Shown here: one piece after another, positions 1-9,275 of the stretch
How positions within the stretch are numbered: the stretch's first letter is position 1
Layout of the letters: each line of letters begins with the position of its first letter
Source: Paraglaciecola hydrolytica
Lineage (GTDB): Bacteria > Pseudomonadota > Gammaproteobacteria > Enterobacterales > Alteromonadaceae
Direction of reading: 5' to 3'
Assembly: GCF_001565895.1 (NCBI RefSeq)
Contig: NZ_LSNE01000006.1
Coordinates: 252,965 to 316,964, forward strand
Length of the DNA stretch: 64,000 nt
Translations under genes and position numbers: made by a program
Notes under the pieces: model-generated
Seen by the model: the letters and a program-made list of their open reading frames with translations, nothing else
What the model was told of the DNA's origin: nothing
Database searches by the model: none

Positions 1-1
1 C

Positions 2-610
2 AGATTGACTGTCGCTTGGTTCAAACATGGTTTAAGTAAACAACAAAGCACTGACAGTAAACTGGCTTGGTGGGTCGTACTTGCAAGCATTCCTGCTATT
101 ATAATCGGTTTTTTACTGAAAGATTTTATTGAAGTCTATGGCCGTAGTGCACTAGTAATTGCCACCACAACTATCGTATTTGGTTTGTTGCTGTGGTATG
201 CCGATAGAAAAGCCACGCTCGCCAAAAATATTACCCAGATTACCTGGAAAAATGCACTATTTATTGGTATTGCCCAAGCTATTGCGGTTATTCCCGGTAC
301 TTCAAGGTCAGGCATCACCATGACGGCCGGCCTGATGTTAGGCCTTGATCGTGAAAGTGCCGCACGTTTCTCCTTTTTATTGTCTATTCCTGTCATTTTA
401 GGCGCAGGTTTGTTAGCCACAGTAGATTTGCTGCAAAGCCCTGATCCCGTGCAGTGGTTGGAATTGTTATTAGGTGCGGCTTTTTCCTTTGTATGTGCCT
501 ATGCTTGTATCTACCTATTTTTAGCCTGGATTTCACGTATTGGCATGTTGCCTTTTGTGATATATCGCTTGATTTTAGGCTCGTTATTACTACTGTATGT
601 ATTTTTTTGA
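2..610 (+). CDS. uppP: Undecaprenyl-diphosphatase UppP/BacA, C-terminal part
   Basis: Integral membrane phosphatase that converts undecaprenyl diphosphate to the monophosphate lipid carrier used in peptidoglycan and O-antigen synthesis. The frame is open at the left edge, so the gene is cut; about 203 C-terminal residues are present against roughly 270 in the family. The second BacA signature is clear (PGTSRSG followed by a GLDRESAARFSFLLSIP stretch), with several hydrophobic helices before and after. The first catalytic motif lies outside the window. The TTG near base 5 is not a credible start because the frame continues upstream. hinT follows after 19 bases on the same strand, possibly co-transcribed. 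Confidence 0.95.
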   Translation, partial: RLTVAWFKHGLSKQQSTDSKLAWWVVLASIPAIIIGFLLKDFIEVYGRSALVIATTTIVFGLLLWYADRKATLAKNITQITWKNALFIGIAQAIAVIPGTSRSGITMTAGLMLGLDRESAARFSFLLSIPVILGAGLLATVDLLQSPDPVQWLELLLGAAFSFVCAYACIYLFLAWISRIGMLPFVIYRLILGSLLLLYVFF

Positions 611-629
611 TTAAGGTAGACCACTCAAC

Positions 630-998
630 ATGACTACTATTTTTAGTAAAATTATCGATAAATCTATTCCGGCAGACATTTTGTATGAAGATGAACTTGC
701 CTTGGCATTTAAAGATATTAATCCACAAGCCCCTATTCATTTTTTAGTTATCCCTAAAAAAGCTATCGCTACAATTAATGACATTGAAGAAGCAGATAAA
801 ACATTGGTAGGCCATTTATATTGGGTCGCGGCCAAGTTGGCTGCAGAGATGGGTTTTGCCCAAGATGGTTACCGTGCGGTCATGAACTGCAATGAACACG
901 GTGGCCAGACGGTTTACCATATTCATTTACATGTGTTGGCGGGTAAAGCCTTAGGTTGGCCTCCTTATCAAGACAAGCTAAAACCTAAGCTGGTTTAG
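630..998 (+). CDS. hinT: HIT family nucleotide-binding protein (HinT-like)
   Basis: Small cytoplasmic histidine-triad protein, expected to be a purine nucleoside phosphoramidase. The 122-residue length suits HinT. It begins with the typical TIFSKIIDKSIPA segment, has LVIPKK in the middle, and ends with the histidine triad HIHLHVLAG followed by a Trp-Pro-Pro tail. It starts 19 bases after uppP and is followed by a strong hairpin terminator shared with the convergent peptidase gene. The symbol rests on family resemblance; other HIT branches are possible but less likely. Confidence 0.88.
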   Translation: MTTIFSKIIDKSIPADILYEDELALAFKDINPQAPIHFLVIPKKAIATINDIEEADKTLVGHLYWVAAKLAAEMGFAQDGYRAVMNCNEHGGQTVYHIHLHVLAGKALGWPPYQDKLKPKLV

Positions 999-1024
999 AT
1001 AGAAAATAGATTAGCTAAATAAAA

Positions 1025-1053
1025 AGCCCCAACATATAGATGATGTTGGGGCT
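1025..1053. terminator. Bidirectional intrinsic terminator
   Basis: Perfect 11-bp inverted repeat AGCCCCAACAT / ATGTTGGGGCT with a 7-base loop. A T-run follows on the plus strand and an A-run precedes it, so it can end both hinT and the convergent peptidase gene. Confidence 0.93.
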
Positions 1054-1076
1054 TTTTTAATATTAAATATTGAACT

Positions 1077-2765
1077 TTACAGCCCTAAGACTTGAATGCC
1101 TTGTTCAAAGTCAATATCCACCGGAATCGCGGCCTGGGTTAAACGTTCCAAGTCAGCCGCAAGCTGAGGCTTGATAATACCTTTATCGGCTACCAATTGA
1201 TTTACGCCGTCATAATTACCATCACCTTGTAAGGTTAGGATCAAGTTAGACAGAGCATCAACCGCCTCACTCATTTTATCCATATTAACCTGATACAAGC
1301 CTTGCTCATTGCGGCTAAAAGCTTGATGTTCGTTAAAAAAGTTAAAACGGATCATATTGGCTTTACCGTGGGCGGAGCTAGCGCCAAATCTTACTGAGCG
1401 AAAGATACCTGCCATAAAGGTCACATAATAGTCTTCTAGTTGACCTTCAGTAATCACGCCTTTGGCTAACAGTTGTTTTACCATATAGATACCTAGTATG
1501 TCGGCTTTGCCTTCTTCCAACGCTGAAGCATGTTCTTTTAAGGCTTGTCTGACGGTTTCTTCACTGCCTAATACAGTTTTGATACCTAAACCGTGAGCCA
1601 CTTCATGAAACATGGTATTGGCAAAAAAGGCGGTAAAGGTAATGTGTTTGCGTTGTTCTGCTACAATTAGTTCATCGGCAATGGGCAACATGATGTTGTC
1701 AAACTTGGCCTGCATGGCATTTTTAAGTTGCAGGCGACGTGTACCTTTTTGCAGTTGCACTTCTTCATCATTAGGCAGGTTGATGGCAATGGTTTTACTA
1801 CCTGCATTGGAGTGACCTGCATAATAAATTACATCATAGGCATTTAAGTCGGCGTCGGTTCCGGGCATCTGTGCTTTATATTGTTCAGCGACAGGCAAGC
1901 CTGTTTGCAGTTCAGGTAAAAATGCGGCGTATTTACTGAGCCTCTCGCTCCAACTCAAATCTTTAATTAATACATAGGCTTCAAAGGCTGCACGATAACC
2001 AAATAATTGATCTTCATAGGTTTCAATAGGGCCTATCACGAGTTCAATAGGATTGGTTTTCATGTCCATCCAAGCAAAGTCTGAGGCCTGATAGTCATTA
2101 GTGAGTAAGGCTTTTGCCCGTAATTGCAGATACTGCGCAAAACTCTGATCTTCTGCGAGTAAAGCGGCTTTTTCTAATAATGCAGCGACTTCTGTTAATT
2201 CTGCTTTAAACGCTTCTGAATAGGGAAGGGCGAATAGCTTGCCTGCTGCATCGCGTTTAACCATGGAATACAAGCCTTTTTTGTCGGTAAAATTAGCTTG
2301 TTCGAATTCAGCTTTAGTCATATCTGGCGGATAAAACTGCGCTCCAAGTGACTTTTCTGCGGTGTCGGATAAAAAGACATCATCACCGTCGAGTCTGTCC
2401 CAAGGACCGTAGTTGATGTCGGCAAACTGACGTGTTTTAGGATCGGCAATAGTCGCTAAAAATGCCTCTTTATTATCTCCAAAAGCTTGGCGCCAAAAAA
2501 GGTCATCCATGATGCTGGAAGCTTCGATTAACAGTTTAAGCATATCCCGTTGGGCTTGGCTGAGGTGGCTCAAATCAGTGTTTAAGCTGACTTTTTTGTA
2601 GATATCTAAACGTGAACTTTTACTTGTCAGTAACGTCAGTTCTACTCCGCTTGGAGAATCACCGGGTTGCACTGCTGATTTGTCAGCGGGATTGCATGCT
2701 AGCAAGCCAAGGGTAAGTACCAAGGCCCATGGTTTGGGACTTAAAATAGTGAGGGATATTGTCAT
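1077..2765 (-). CDS. M49-like (dipeptidyl-peptidase III family) zinc peptidase, lipoprotein
   Basis: Predicted lipid-anchored metallopeptidase of 562 residues. The N-terminus is a lipoprotein signal ending LGLLAC, so it should sit in the periplasm or on a membrane. The zinc site is visible as HEVAH (residues 387-391) and EEGKAD (from residue 417), the spacing and order of the M49 family. Classical M49 enzymes carry a six-residue HExxxH helix; here it is the five-residue HExxH. Substrate unknown; peptide trimming is the family expectation. It converges on hinT and shares its terminator. Confidence 0.8.
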   Translation of the reverse strand: MTISLTILSPKPWALVLTLGLLACNPADKSAVQPGDSPSGVELTLLTSKSSRLDIYKKVSLNTDLSHLSQAQRDMLKLLIEASSIMDDLFWRQAFGDNKEAFLATIADPKTRQFADINYGPWDRLDGDDVFLSDTAEKSLGAQFYPPDMTKAEFEQANFTDKKGLYSMVKRDAAGKLFALPYSEAFKAELTEVAALLEKAALLAEDQSFAQYLQLRAKALLTNDYQASDFAWMDMKTNPIELVIGPIETYEDQLFGYRAAFEAYVLIKDLSWSERLSKYAAFLPELQTGLPVAEQYKAQMPGTDADLNAYDVIYYAGHSNAGSKTIAINLPNDEEVQLQKGTRRLQLKNAMQAKFDNIMLPIADELIVAEQRKHITFTAFFANTMFHEVAHGLGIKTVLGSEETVRQALKEHASALEEGKADILGIYMVKQLLAKGVITEGQLEDYYVTFMAGIFRSVRFGASSAHGKANMIRFNFFNEHQAFSRNEQGLYQVNMDKMSEAVDALSNLILTLQGDGNYDGVNQLVADKGIIKPQLAADLERLTQAAIPVDIDFEQGIQVLGL

Positions 2766-3109
2766 ATCTATACCTTGTAGTTATGGTGTTTTAACTGAAT
2801 ACCAATTTGATTTGTTTACTACCTGCAGTTAACGTTTCTGGCAGGCTTTGTCCAAGAATATAACAATTTTTTAGCAAAGAGCAGATTAAACCCCCATGGC
2901 TCGACATTAATTATGTGTTAGCATCTTTTTGCTTAACTTGTATTTACTATTTGTTGCATGGATAACGTTCGAACGGCAACATATTAATGAATATGGAAGA
3001 TAAACAGGTCTTGGTTATTTAAAACCGTATTGACTAGCGTTACACTTAGCTTAATTCGATAAACTTTGCGCAACTGATTGATTTGTTGTGATTTAGAACA
3101 GGTAAATAC
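2766..3109. other. Intergenic region between divergent peptidase and HDOD genes
   Basis: AT-rich stretch that must hold the promoters of both divergent genes. TTGACT at 3030-3035 is a possible -35 for the HDOD gene but no convincing -10 sits at proper spacing. Nothing else recognised. Confidence 0.5.
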
Positions 3110-3946
3110 ATGTCTACAGAAAATGCTTTGCTGACAATATTGATAGAAAAGATCAATAACGATACCTTGGTTTTACCCACCTTGCCGGCAGTGGCTTTAA
3201 AAGTCAGAAAGGCAGCAGATGATCCCGATATCAACCTTAATGACATGGCAGATGTGATTGGACAAGATCCTTCACTTAGTGCGCGCATGATTAAAATTTC
3301 AAACAGTGCTTATTTAGGGCGTTCCGTTAAAGTAACCTCTACTACCCAAGCTGTCACACGCATTGGTTTACGCCAGATTAAAAATATTGCAACCGCATTG
3401 GCGATGGAGCAATTATTTGTATCCAAAAATGACATAGTTAAAGCGTATATGGAGCAGATTTGGTCTGACACAGTTGAAATTGTGGCAAGTTCCATGGCGG
3501 TATTACAAATTCATACTAAAGCGACTAAAAACCGTGCACTGAATTTAGATTCAATTATGTTGGCGGCGTTAGTGGCAAATATTGGTAGTTTACCGGTACT
3601 AACTGAAGCTGAGCGTCATGCTGATGTGTTTGGTAATCCAACCTTTTTGGATGTGGCGATCAGCAAGCTATCTGGCAAGATCGGCGAAAGCATAATGCAA
3701 GTGTGGGGTTTTGAGCCTGAGTTCATCATAGTAGCAAAGAGCTGGCGTGATCATAGTGTACAAACCGATGCTATCTCTTATTTAGATATAGTGCGTTTGG
3801 GCGCAGTGCTGTGTGGCAAATATGATAGTCGTAAAGATGCTTTGTTTGCCAACGCATTGGAAAAGAAAATTGTGCCTAGCTTGTCGTTGTTGTTATCCGA
3901 TGAGTTTGATGAATATCGTGCTCACGCCAAACAAATTTTTGGCTAA
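3110..3946 (+). CDS. HDOD domain signalling protein
   Basis: A 278-residue soluble protein made almost entirely of an HDOD domain, an HD-related output module found in bacterial signalling proteins and usually lacking catalytic residues. The opening LPTLPAVALKVRKAADDPD and the QDPSLSARMIKISNSAYLG stretch (about residues 22-72) are the family hallmark. No receiver, GGDEF or EAL domain is attached. The chosen ATG follows AACAGGTAAATAC, a modest ribosome site. It is monocistronic, convergent with rdgC. Target unknown; related proteins influence motility and chemotaxis, but nothing here shows that directly. Confidence 0.88.
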   Translation: MSTENALLTILIEKINNDTLVLPTLPAVALKVRKAADDPDINLNDMADVIGQDPSLSARMIKISNSAYLGRSVKVTSTTQAVTRIGLRQIKNIATALAMEQLFVSKNDIVKAYMEQIWSDTVEIVASSMAVLQIHTKATKNRALNLDSIMLAALVANIGSLPVLTEAERHADVFGNPTFLDVAISKLSGKIGESIMQVWGFEPEFIIVAKSWRDHSVQTDAISYLDIVRLGAVLCGKYDSRKDALFANALEKKIVPSLSLLLSDEFDEYRAHAKQIFG

Positions 3947-3971
3947 GTGCTAATACAGATTGTTATATTTT

Positions 3972-3999
3972 AAGCCAGAGCTAACGAGAGCTCTGGCTT
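3972..3999. terminator. Hairpin between convergent HDOD gene and rdgC
   Basis: Perfect 11-bp stem AAGCCAGAGCT / AGCTCTGGCTT with a 6-base loop, placed between two convergent stops. The T-tail is poor on both strands, so it is a likely but not textbook terminator. Confidence 0.7.
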
Positions 4000-4018
4000 T
4001 ATACTAAAACGTTAGTTT

Positions 4019-4921
4019 CTAGTCATCTGCATTTAACGTGAATATCTCTTTTAATCTTTCTGCAAATCTGACAATTTCACCTGACATTAAAGCAAAGTTA
4101 GCATCAAGTCTGGCTGCCACTTGATCCTTAGGGATATCAGCATTTTGCTCATGCATTACATCACTAAATTTGAGGCGTTTAATGGTCAAGTCTTCTTGGA
4201 TCAGCGCAGATAAAGTTTCATCCCATTCCACTGCTAATTTTTGTACAACTTTACCACTTTGAATATGGTTAATGATTTCTTCACTGCCAAGATCTTGATT
4301 TTTACAACGCAAAACAGCGCCATCTTCTTCTAGCGCTTTTAACTCAGCCTCTTCAAGGATAACCACATCTTTTGGTAAGTCCTTACCTTGCAACCACTCA
4401 GTTAGGTGTGCTTGCACAGATTGGCGAGCCAAAGGCACGACAGGCAATGAACCCATTGCTTTGCGTAACATGGCCAAAAAGGCTTCTGCCTTGCCATCGG
4501 CCGAGGCATCAACTACCACTAAGTTATCCTTGGTAGAAATAAAACCGTGGATAAAACTATTTTTAGTAAAGGCCATAGGCAGCAAACGATGAATGATTTC
4601 CTGCTTCATATCTTGCTGGGCTTTTTTACCTACGGATGAGCCGGTTTCTGCTTCAATCTGCGCGACTTTTTCGGCTAGTTCAGCATTAACAACTACTGAA
4701 GGTAACAAACGCTCTTGTTTCTTAAGCGTAATCCAAATACGCCCATTAGCAGAATGTAACAAGGTCTTGCCTTGATTAAAGGGTGAGGTAAAGCCCATGG
4801 TGGCCATATCTTGACTACCACAAGGACGAAAAACGAACTCAGCCAGTTTTTCTTCTAAGTCTTCTTCTGTTATTTCCAATGCTTGGGTGAGAGCGTAAAG
4901 TTTGAGATTTTTAAACCACAT
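4019..4921 (-). CDS. rdgC: Recombination-associated protein RdgC
   Basis: Nucleoid-associated DNA-binding protein that forms a ring dimer around double-stranded DNA and modulates RecA. The 300-residue length matches E. coli RdgC, and the start MWFKNLKLYALT, the FRPCGSQDMATMGFTSP segment and the C-terminal DANFALMSGEI segment are family hallmarks. It lies downstream of a sensor kinase gene on the same strand, separated by 125 bases that contain a long hairpin, so it is probably transcribed on its own. Nothing odd in the sequence. Confidence 0.96.
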   Translation of the reverse strand: MWFKNLKLYALTQALEITEEDLEEKLAEFVFRPCGSQDMATMGFTSPFNQGKTLLHSANGRIWITLKKQERLLPSVVVNAELAEKVAQIEAETGSSVGKKAQQDMKQEIIHRLLPMAFTKNSFIHGFISTKDNLVVVDASADGKAEAFLAMLRKAMGSLPVVPLARQSVQAHLTEWLQGKDLPKDVVILEEAELKALEEDGAVLRCKNQDLGSEEIINHIQSGKVVQKLAVEWDETLSALIQEDLTIKRLKFSDVMHEQNADIPKDQVAARLDANFALMSGEIVRFAERLKEIFTLNADD

Positions 4922-4966
4922 AATAATTAAGTCCGATCAGATACAATGAATAACAGCCATCAGGCC

Positions 4967-5015
4967 ATCGTCAAAAAGGGCTGTGAGACTAACAGTCTTT
5001 GTCCTTTTTGGCGAT
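4967..5015 (-). terminator. Long imperfect hairpin downstream of the sensor kinase gene
   Basis: Arms 4967-4979 and 5003-5015 pair over 13 positions with one mismatch, and an inner AGACT-AAC-AGTCT hairpin (4986-4998) sits in the loop. On the minus strand the inner hairpin is followed by CCCTTTTTG, so it can act as a terminator between the kinase gene and rdgC. Confidence 0.55.
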
Positions 5016-5046
5016 GCTGAACTTAAATTTTTATAACATAGAAGTA

Positions 5047-6768
5047 CTAAAGTGGGATGGTAATTTTATAGCGTAAACCTTGGTGTACCTTGCTAAATGC
5101 TTGGATCTCACCTTTGAGGGTTTGGGTGACTAAGTTGTACATAATATGAGTGCCTAAGCCACTACCACCTTTACCACGGCGGGTAGTAAAAAAGGCATCA
5201 AAATGTTGTCCCAATGTGCCTTCGGGCAAACCTTGACCATCATCTTGATAGTCTATGATTAAATTATCTTCTTCACTATTGATATCTATTTTGATGGTGC
5301 CTTTAATTTTATTTTCAAAACCATGGATCAAAGAGTTCATGATCATGTTGGTAAAAATTTGTGCGATAACCCCTGGCGCACAATGAATAATCAAATTATC
5401 CGGACAATGAATTTCGATAGTGTGTTGAGTCTTTTTAAAGTTAGGCGCCAATGAATGCACTATCTCACCTAAATAGTGACGCATATTAATTTCACGCTCT
5501 GCTTCACTGGCTTGGTCAACTGCAACTTGTTTAAAGCTTGAGATTAAGTCTGAAGCACGATTAAGGTTGTTAGTCAGTAAGGTAATGGTTTGCTGTGCGT
5601 CAGTTAAAAAGGCTGTCATGGTGCTGCCGGTTAACGTTTTGTCTTCAAAGGCATGTTGTAAACTCACCACACGTTCCTGTAAAAAACTCGTCGCAGTAAC
5701 ACTTACACCTAAAGGCGTATTAACGTCATGGGCAATACCTGCAACCAAACCACCGAGAGAGGCCATACGCTCAGATTCTACCAGTTGATCTTTAGCTAAC
5801 TGCAGGGTTTCCATTGATGTAGCAAGTTCTGAATTGCGCTTTCTTAATTCATCTTCGACAAATTGACGATTTTCATTTTCTTGGCGTAATTCACGTTGAT
5901 TGATGAGCAGTTCATCTTTTTGTTGCTCTAAATCCAACATGATTTTACTGAGGGTCGCGGTTTTTTTGGCAACTTCTTCTTCGAGTGAAATATTTTGATC
6001 ATCAAGGCGACGATTAGCAGCTTGTAATTCAGCCTGAGTGCCGGCCAGTTTAGACTGAAAACTCACTAAATCGTCGATTAAGTGGTTATATGAATCTTGT
6101 AACAGCTTTAATTCGTTGTCATCGTCAATGCTTAAATCGAGCTTTGATGATTCAGGATCATCGACATTAAATTCACTGATCTGTTGAGATAGTTCAGTGA
6201 GAGGTTTGGTTAACATATTACGAAAGGCGTTAATAAACAGAAACACCAAAAAAGCGGTTTTGATCAAGGCATTGCCAATTAAAAAGAAGATACCAACTTC
6301 AATACGACCAAAAATAATGGTGGAACTGGAATACAGGGTTACGTCACCAACTAATGAAGTACGACCTGAAAATTCAAAAATAAGGGGAAAGCTATAACCA
6401 AAAGTACCGCCTGGATGATCTTTAACTATACCTTTAGTGATGGACTCGGTAGCTTGTTTACTGGTGAGACCTAAATCCGCAATATAATTGCCGTTTTCAT
6501 CTCTGATTTGCACACCTTCAACTATGGGTAATTCCATTAACCCAGTGGCGATAGATTTTGCTTGTGGAGTGTTGAGTTCCCAAATGGCACGGGTCAAACT
6601 GGTACTGAAGGTGTTTTTTAAGGTTTGTAATTCGTCTTCAATATGACTTTTAGCATTGAGGTATTCGGTAAAAACCTGTCCCACCGTGACTATCAGAGTT
6701 AAAACAAAATAAACGGACAATACTCTTGCGAGTAACCTTTTGGACAAACCCTGTTTAATTTCTGACAT
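5047..6768 (-). CDS. Membrane sensor histidine kinase (orphan)
   Basis: Inner-membrane kinase of 573 residues. One N-terminal helix (about 13-33), a periplasmic sensor of about 125 residues, a second helix (about 160-182), a HAMP-like linker, a long coiled coil (about 235-330), then the kinase core. The phosphoacceptor is H347 in GIAHDVNTPLG. The ATP-binding domain shows the N box (NMIMNSLIHGF), DDGQGLP and GKGGSGLGTH. No response regulator is adjacent, since the neighbouring phoB has its own phoR. The HDVNTPLG style H-box and coiled coil belong to kinases found as orphans in marine gammaproteobacteria. Signal unknown. Confidence 0.9.
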   Translation of the reverse strand: MSEIKQGLSKRLLARVLSVYFVLTLIVTVGQVFTEYLNAKSHIEDELQTLKNTFSTSLTRAIWELNTPQAKSIATGLMELPIVEGVQIRDENGNYIADLGLTSKQATESITKGIVKDHPGGTFGYSFPLIFEFSGRTSLVGDVTLYSSSTIIFGRIEVGIFFLIGNALIKTAFLVFLFINAFRNMLTKPLTELSQQISEFNVDDPESSKLDLSIDDDNELKLLQDSYNHLIDDLVSFQSKLAGTQAELQAANRRLDDQNISLEEEVAKKTATLSKIMLDLEQQKDELLINQRELRQENENRQFVEDELRKRNSELATSMETLQLAKDQLVESERMASLGGLVAGIAHDVNTPLGVSVTATSFLQERVVSLQHAFEDKTLTGSTMTAFLTDAQQTITLLTNNLNRASDLISSFKQVAVDQASEAEREINMRHYLGEIVHSLAPNFKKTQHTIEIHCPDNLIIHCAPGVIAQIFTNMIMNSLIHGFENKIKGTIKIDINSEEDNLIIDYQDDGQGLPEGTLGQHFDAFFTTRRGKGGSGLGTHIMYNLVTQTLKGEIQAFSKVHQGLRYKITIPL

Positions 6769-6915
6769 CTAAAAATCACTTTCCCTAATGGTAAAATAAT
6801 GTTCAAAGAATATGCGTTATCTTTACAATTAACAAGAATTTAGCATGAATGTATTGAGTAGTAACCTAAGACAAACATGAAATATTAATTAAACAAATAA
6901 AACTCATTGTGAATA

Positions 6916-6933
6916 CTTTCATAAAAGTGTCAC
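6916..6933 (+). promoter_or_regulatory. Pho box upstream of phoB
   Basis: CTTTCATAAAAGTGTCAC matches the PhoB consensus (two CTGTCAT-like repeats spaced 11 bases) at all but two positions. A possible -10, AATAAT (6944-6949), lies 10 bases downstream, the spacing usual for PhoB-activated promoters. This implies autoregulation of phoBR. Confidence 0.85.
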
Positions 6934-6981
6934 ATATAGTCTGAATAATTGCCGACTTTGAAGTTACAGGATAATACTAAT

Positions 6982-7671
6982 ATGGCAAAACGAATATTAC
7001 TGGTAGAAGACGAAGCACCTATTCGCGAAATGCTCAAGTTTGTTTTAGAGCAATCTGGCTACGTTACCATTGAAGCAGAAGATTTTAATGTTGCCCTAGA
7101 GCGCATCGTCGAGCCTTATCCTGATTTGATTTTACTGGATTGGATGTTACCCGGTGGCTCTGGTGTGCAATTAGCCAAAAAGCTTAAACAACATGAATAC
7201 ACCCGTGATATTCCCATCATCATGTTAACGGCTCGCGGTGAAGAAGAAGACAAGGTTCGCGGTTTAGAGGCGGGAGCCGACGACTATGTGACTAAACCTT
7301 TTTCTCCTAAAGAATTGATTGCACGGGTAAAAGCAGTGATCCGCCGAGTAACCCCCACATCAAGTGAAGATGTGATTGAATATCAGGGTTTAAAACTGGA
7401 TCCGGTGTCTCACCGAGTCACGGCGAATGAAACCCCTTTAGACATGGGACCAACTGAATTTAAGTTACTGCACTTTTTTATGACCCATGCTGAACGGGTC
7501 TATAGTCGAGAACAATTACTCGACAATGTCTGGGGTACTAATGTTTACGTGGAAGATCGTACAGTTGATGTGCACATCAGGCGCTTGCGTAAAGCTATTT
7601 CAGAATTTGGCCATGACAATATGATCCAAACGGTGCGTGGCGCAGGTTATCGTTTTTCCACAAAAGTGTAA
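6982..7671 (+). CDS. phoB: Phosphate regulon response regulator PhoB
   Basis: OmpR-family regulator, 229 residues from the ATG of [11 protein letters not shown]; an upstream in-frame TTG lacks a ribosome site and is rejected. Receiver domain (1-120) with acidic residues in VEDE, phosphoacceptor D53 in [18 protein letters not shown] and [15 protein letters not shown]. The winged-helix DNA-binding domain (about 130-228) ends in [11 protein letters not shown] and VRGAGYRFS. Activates phosphate-starvation genes by binding Pho boxes; one lies just upstream. phoR follows after 66 bases. Identification is firm because of the PhoB-type receiver and the partner. Confidence 0.95.
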   Translation: MAKRILLVEDEAPIREMLKFVLEQSGYVTIEAEDFNVALERIVEPYPDLILLDWMLPGGSGVQLAKKLKQHEYTRDIPIIMLTARGEEEDKVRGLEAGADDYVTKPFSPKELIARVKAVIRRVTPTSSEDVIEYQGLKLDPVSHRVTANETPLDMGPTEFKLLHFFMTHAERVYSREQLLDNVWGTNVYVEDRTVDVHIRRLRKAISEFGHDNMIQTVRGAGYRFSTKV

Positions 7672-7737
7672 TAAAAGTGATGCACAATAAGCCAAATGTT
7701 GCAGCTTATGCTGTCGTAAAAGGATGATGTAATAACC

Positions 7738-9054
7738 ATGGAAAAAAGCGTTGGCTGGGTCTTAAGTGCTATTTTTTTGTTAGTGTGGTTTAGCCTCGCT
7801 ACTTTGTTAGGGCTGTATTTTGATCAATTGTGGATGGCCTTGGCTATTGCCGCATTTGGCTTAATTGCCAAACATTATTGGAATATATACTGGCTTAATC
7901 ATTGGTTACGCCATAGTAAAAAAATGTCACCCACCCTCACTCGTGGGGTTTGGGGGCATATTTATAATGGTATATTTCAAGCGCAAACTAAAAGCCGTAA
8001 TAAGCGTAAACAACTCAGTGAAATAATTGGGATATTTAAGGCTGGTTCAGAAGCCTTGCCTGATGCCGCAGTGGTAGTAAATAATAAAAATGAAATTGTG
8101 TGGTGTAATCGTCTGGCGCGTATCGAACTGGCATTAAATTGGCCAGAAAAACACGGTATTAAAATTGTAGATGTGATCCCACAAAGTGAATTCATCGAAT
8201 TTATTCAAACCAAACGTTTTGAGTTCCCACTGGAGATAACCTCACCAGCCAATAGTCAAAAAATTCTTGAAGTACGTATTGTACCCTTTGTCGACAGTAA
8301 TTTAATGTTACTTATTCGCGATGTGACACGTCTCACTCAAATTGAAAAGATGCGTAAAGACTTTGTGGCTAATGTATCCCACGAGCTACGTACTCCATTG
8401 ACTGTAATTAACGGTTATTTGGAAATGCTACCTGATTCTGCCAATCTGCCCCCCTTAATGGTGAATAAAGCCATAGCTGAAATGCGTACTCAGTCGGTGA
8501 GAATGCAAACCCTCATCGAAGGATTGTTACAACTGTCACGTATAGAAGCAAGCAACGAGCGAGCTTTTGATAAGCTAGTGAATGTGCCGCAGTTATTGTG
8601 GCAGATTGAAACCGAAGCGCAGGCCCTCAATCGTGAAAAACAACACAAACTGTTTTTTGATATCGCGCCGCAGTTGTGCGTTTATGGTATTGAATCAGAA
8701 TTACGCAGTGCGTTTTCTAACCTAATTTTTAACGCCATTCACTACACGACTGACAAAGGTGTGATTGAGGTGAAATGGCAAATGGTTAAAGACGGTGCGC
8801 GTTTTAGCGTAAAAGATAATGGCGACGGCATAGCCCCCAAGGATATTAACCGTCTTACGGAACGTTTTTATCGGGTTGATAAAGCCCGCTCGCGTAAAAC
8901 TGGGGGGTCTGGTTTGGGCTTATCCATAGTCAAACACGTACTGACTCACCATAACTCCAACTTAAAAATCAGTAGCGCCGTTGGCGTGGGCAGCGATTTT
9001 TCCTGTGAATTTTCACCCGAACTGACGTTTGTAACCAGCAAACCTATTCACTAG
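7738..9054 (+). CDS. phoR: Phosphate regulon sensor kinase PhoR
   Basis: Inner-membrane histidine kinase of 438 residues with the compact PhoR layout: two closely spaced N-terminal helices with almost no periplasmic loop (about 7-48), a PAS domain (about 95-200), HisKA with H215 in ANVSHELRTPLTVINGYLE, and an ATPase domain with NLIFNAIHYT, DNGDGI and TGGSGLGLSIVKHVL. It phosphorylates or dephosphorylates PhoB, normally under control of the Pst transporter and PhoU, which are not in this window. The start ATG follows AAGGATGATG with rather long spacing. Confidence 0.95.
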   Translation: MEKSVGWVLSAIFLLVWFSLATLLGLYFDQLWMALAIAAFGLIAKHYWNIYWLNHWLRHSKKMSPTLTRGVWGHIYNGIFQAQTKSRNKRKQLSEIIGIFKAGSEALPDAAVVVNNKNEIVWCNRLARIELALNWPEKHGIKIVDVIPQSEFIEFIQTKRFEFPLEITSPANSQKILEVRIVPFVDSNLMLLIRDVTRLTQIEKMRKDFVANVSHELRTPLTVINGYLEMLPDSANLPPLMVNKAIAEMRTQSVRMQTLIEGLLQLSRIEASNERAFDKLVNVPQLLWQIETEAQALNREKQHKLFFDIAPQLCVYGIESELRSAFSNLIFNAIHYTTDKGVIEVKWQMVKDGARFSVKDNGDGIAPKDINRLTERFYRVDKARSRKTGGSGLGLSIVKHVLTHHNSNLKISSAVGVGSDFSCEFSPELTFVTSKPIH

Positions 9055-9173
9055 TTTAATCTCAATATCCTGCAAAATAAGAAAAAGGCCAGCTAGATCC
9101 TAAAAAAGGCGTGGCGTTTATGCCTGAACAATCATTTTTCCCTCAATTATTAAACTTTTGTGACGGTAAGATA

Positions 9174-9191
9174 ATGTAACAAAACTGTCAC
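9174..9191 (+). promoter_or_regulatory. Pho-box-like site upstream of the lipoprotein gene
   Basis: ATGTAACAAAACTGTCAC matches the Pho box at 15 of 18 positions, with half sites 11 bases apart. The nearest good -10, TATAAC (9220-9225), is 28 bases past the site, further than usual; a degenerate second PhoB unit could fill the gap. Confidence 0.7.
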
Positions 9192-9275
9192 ACCCATTGT
9201 TTACCCTTTGCCTCGTTTTTATAACTTCTAATTTAAAACGTAAATCTTACTACTTGATTGCATTCGGAGAACACA

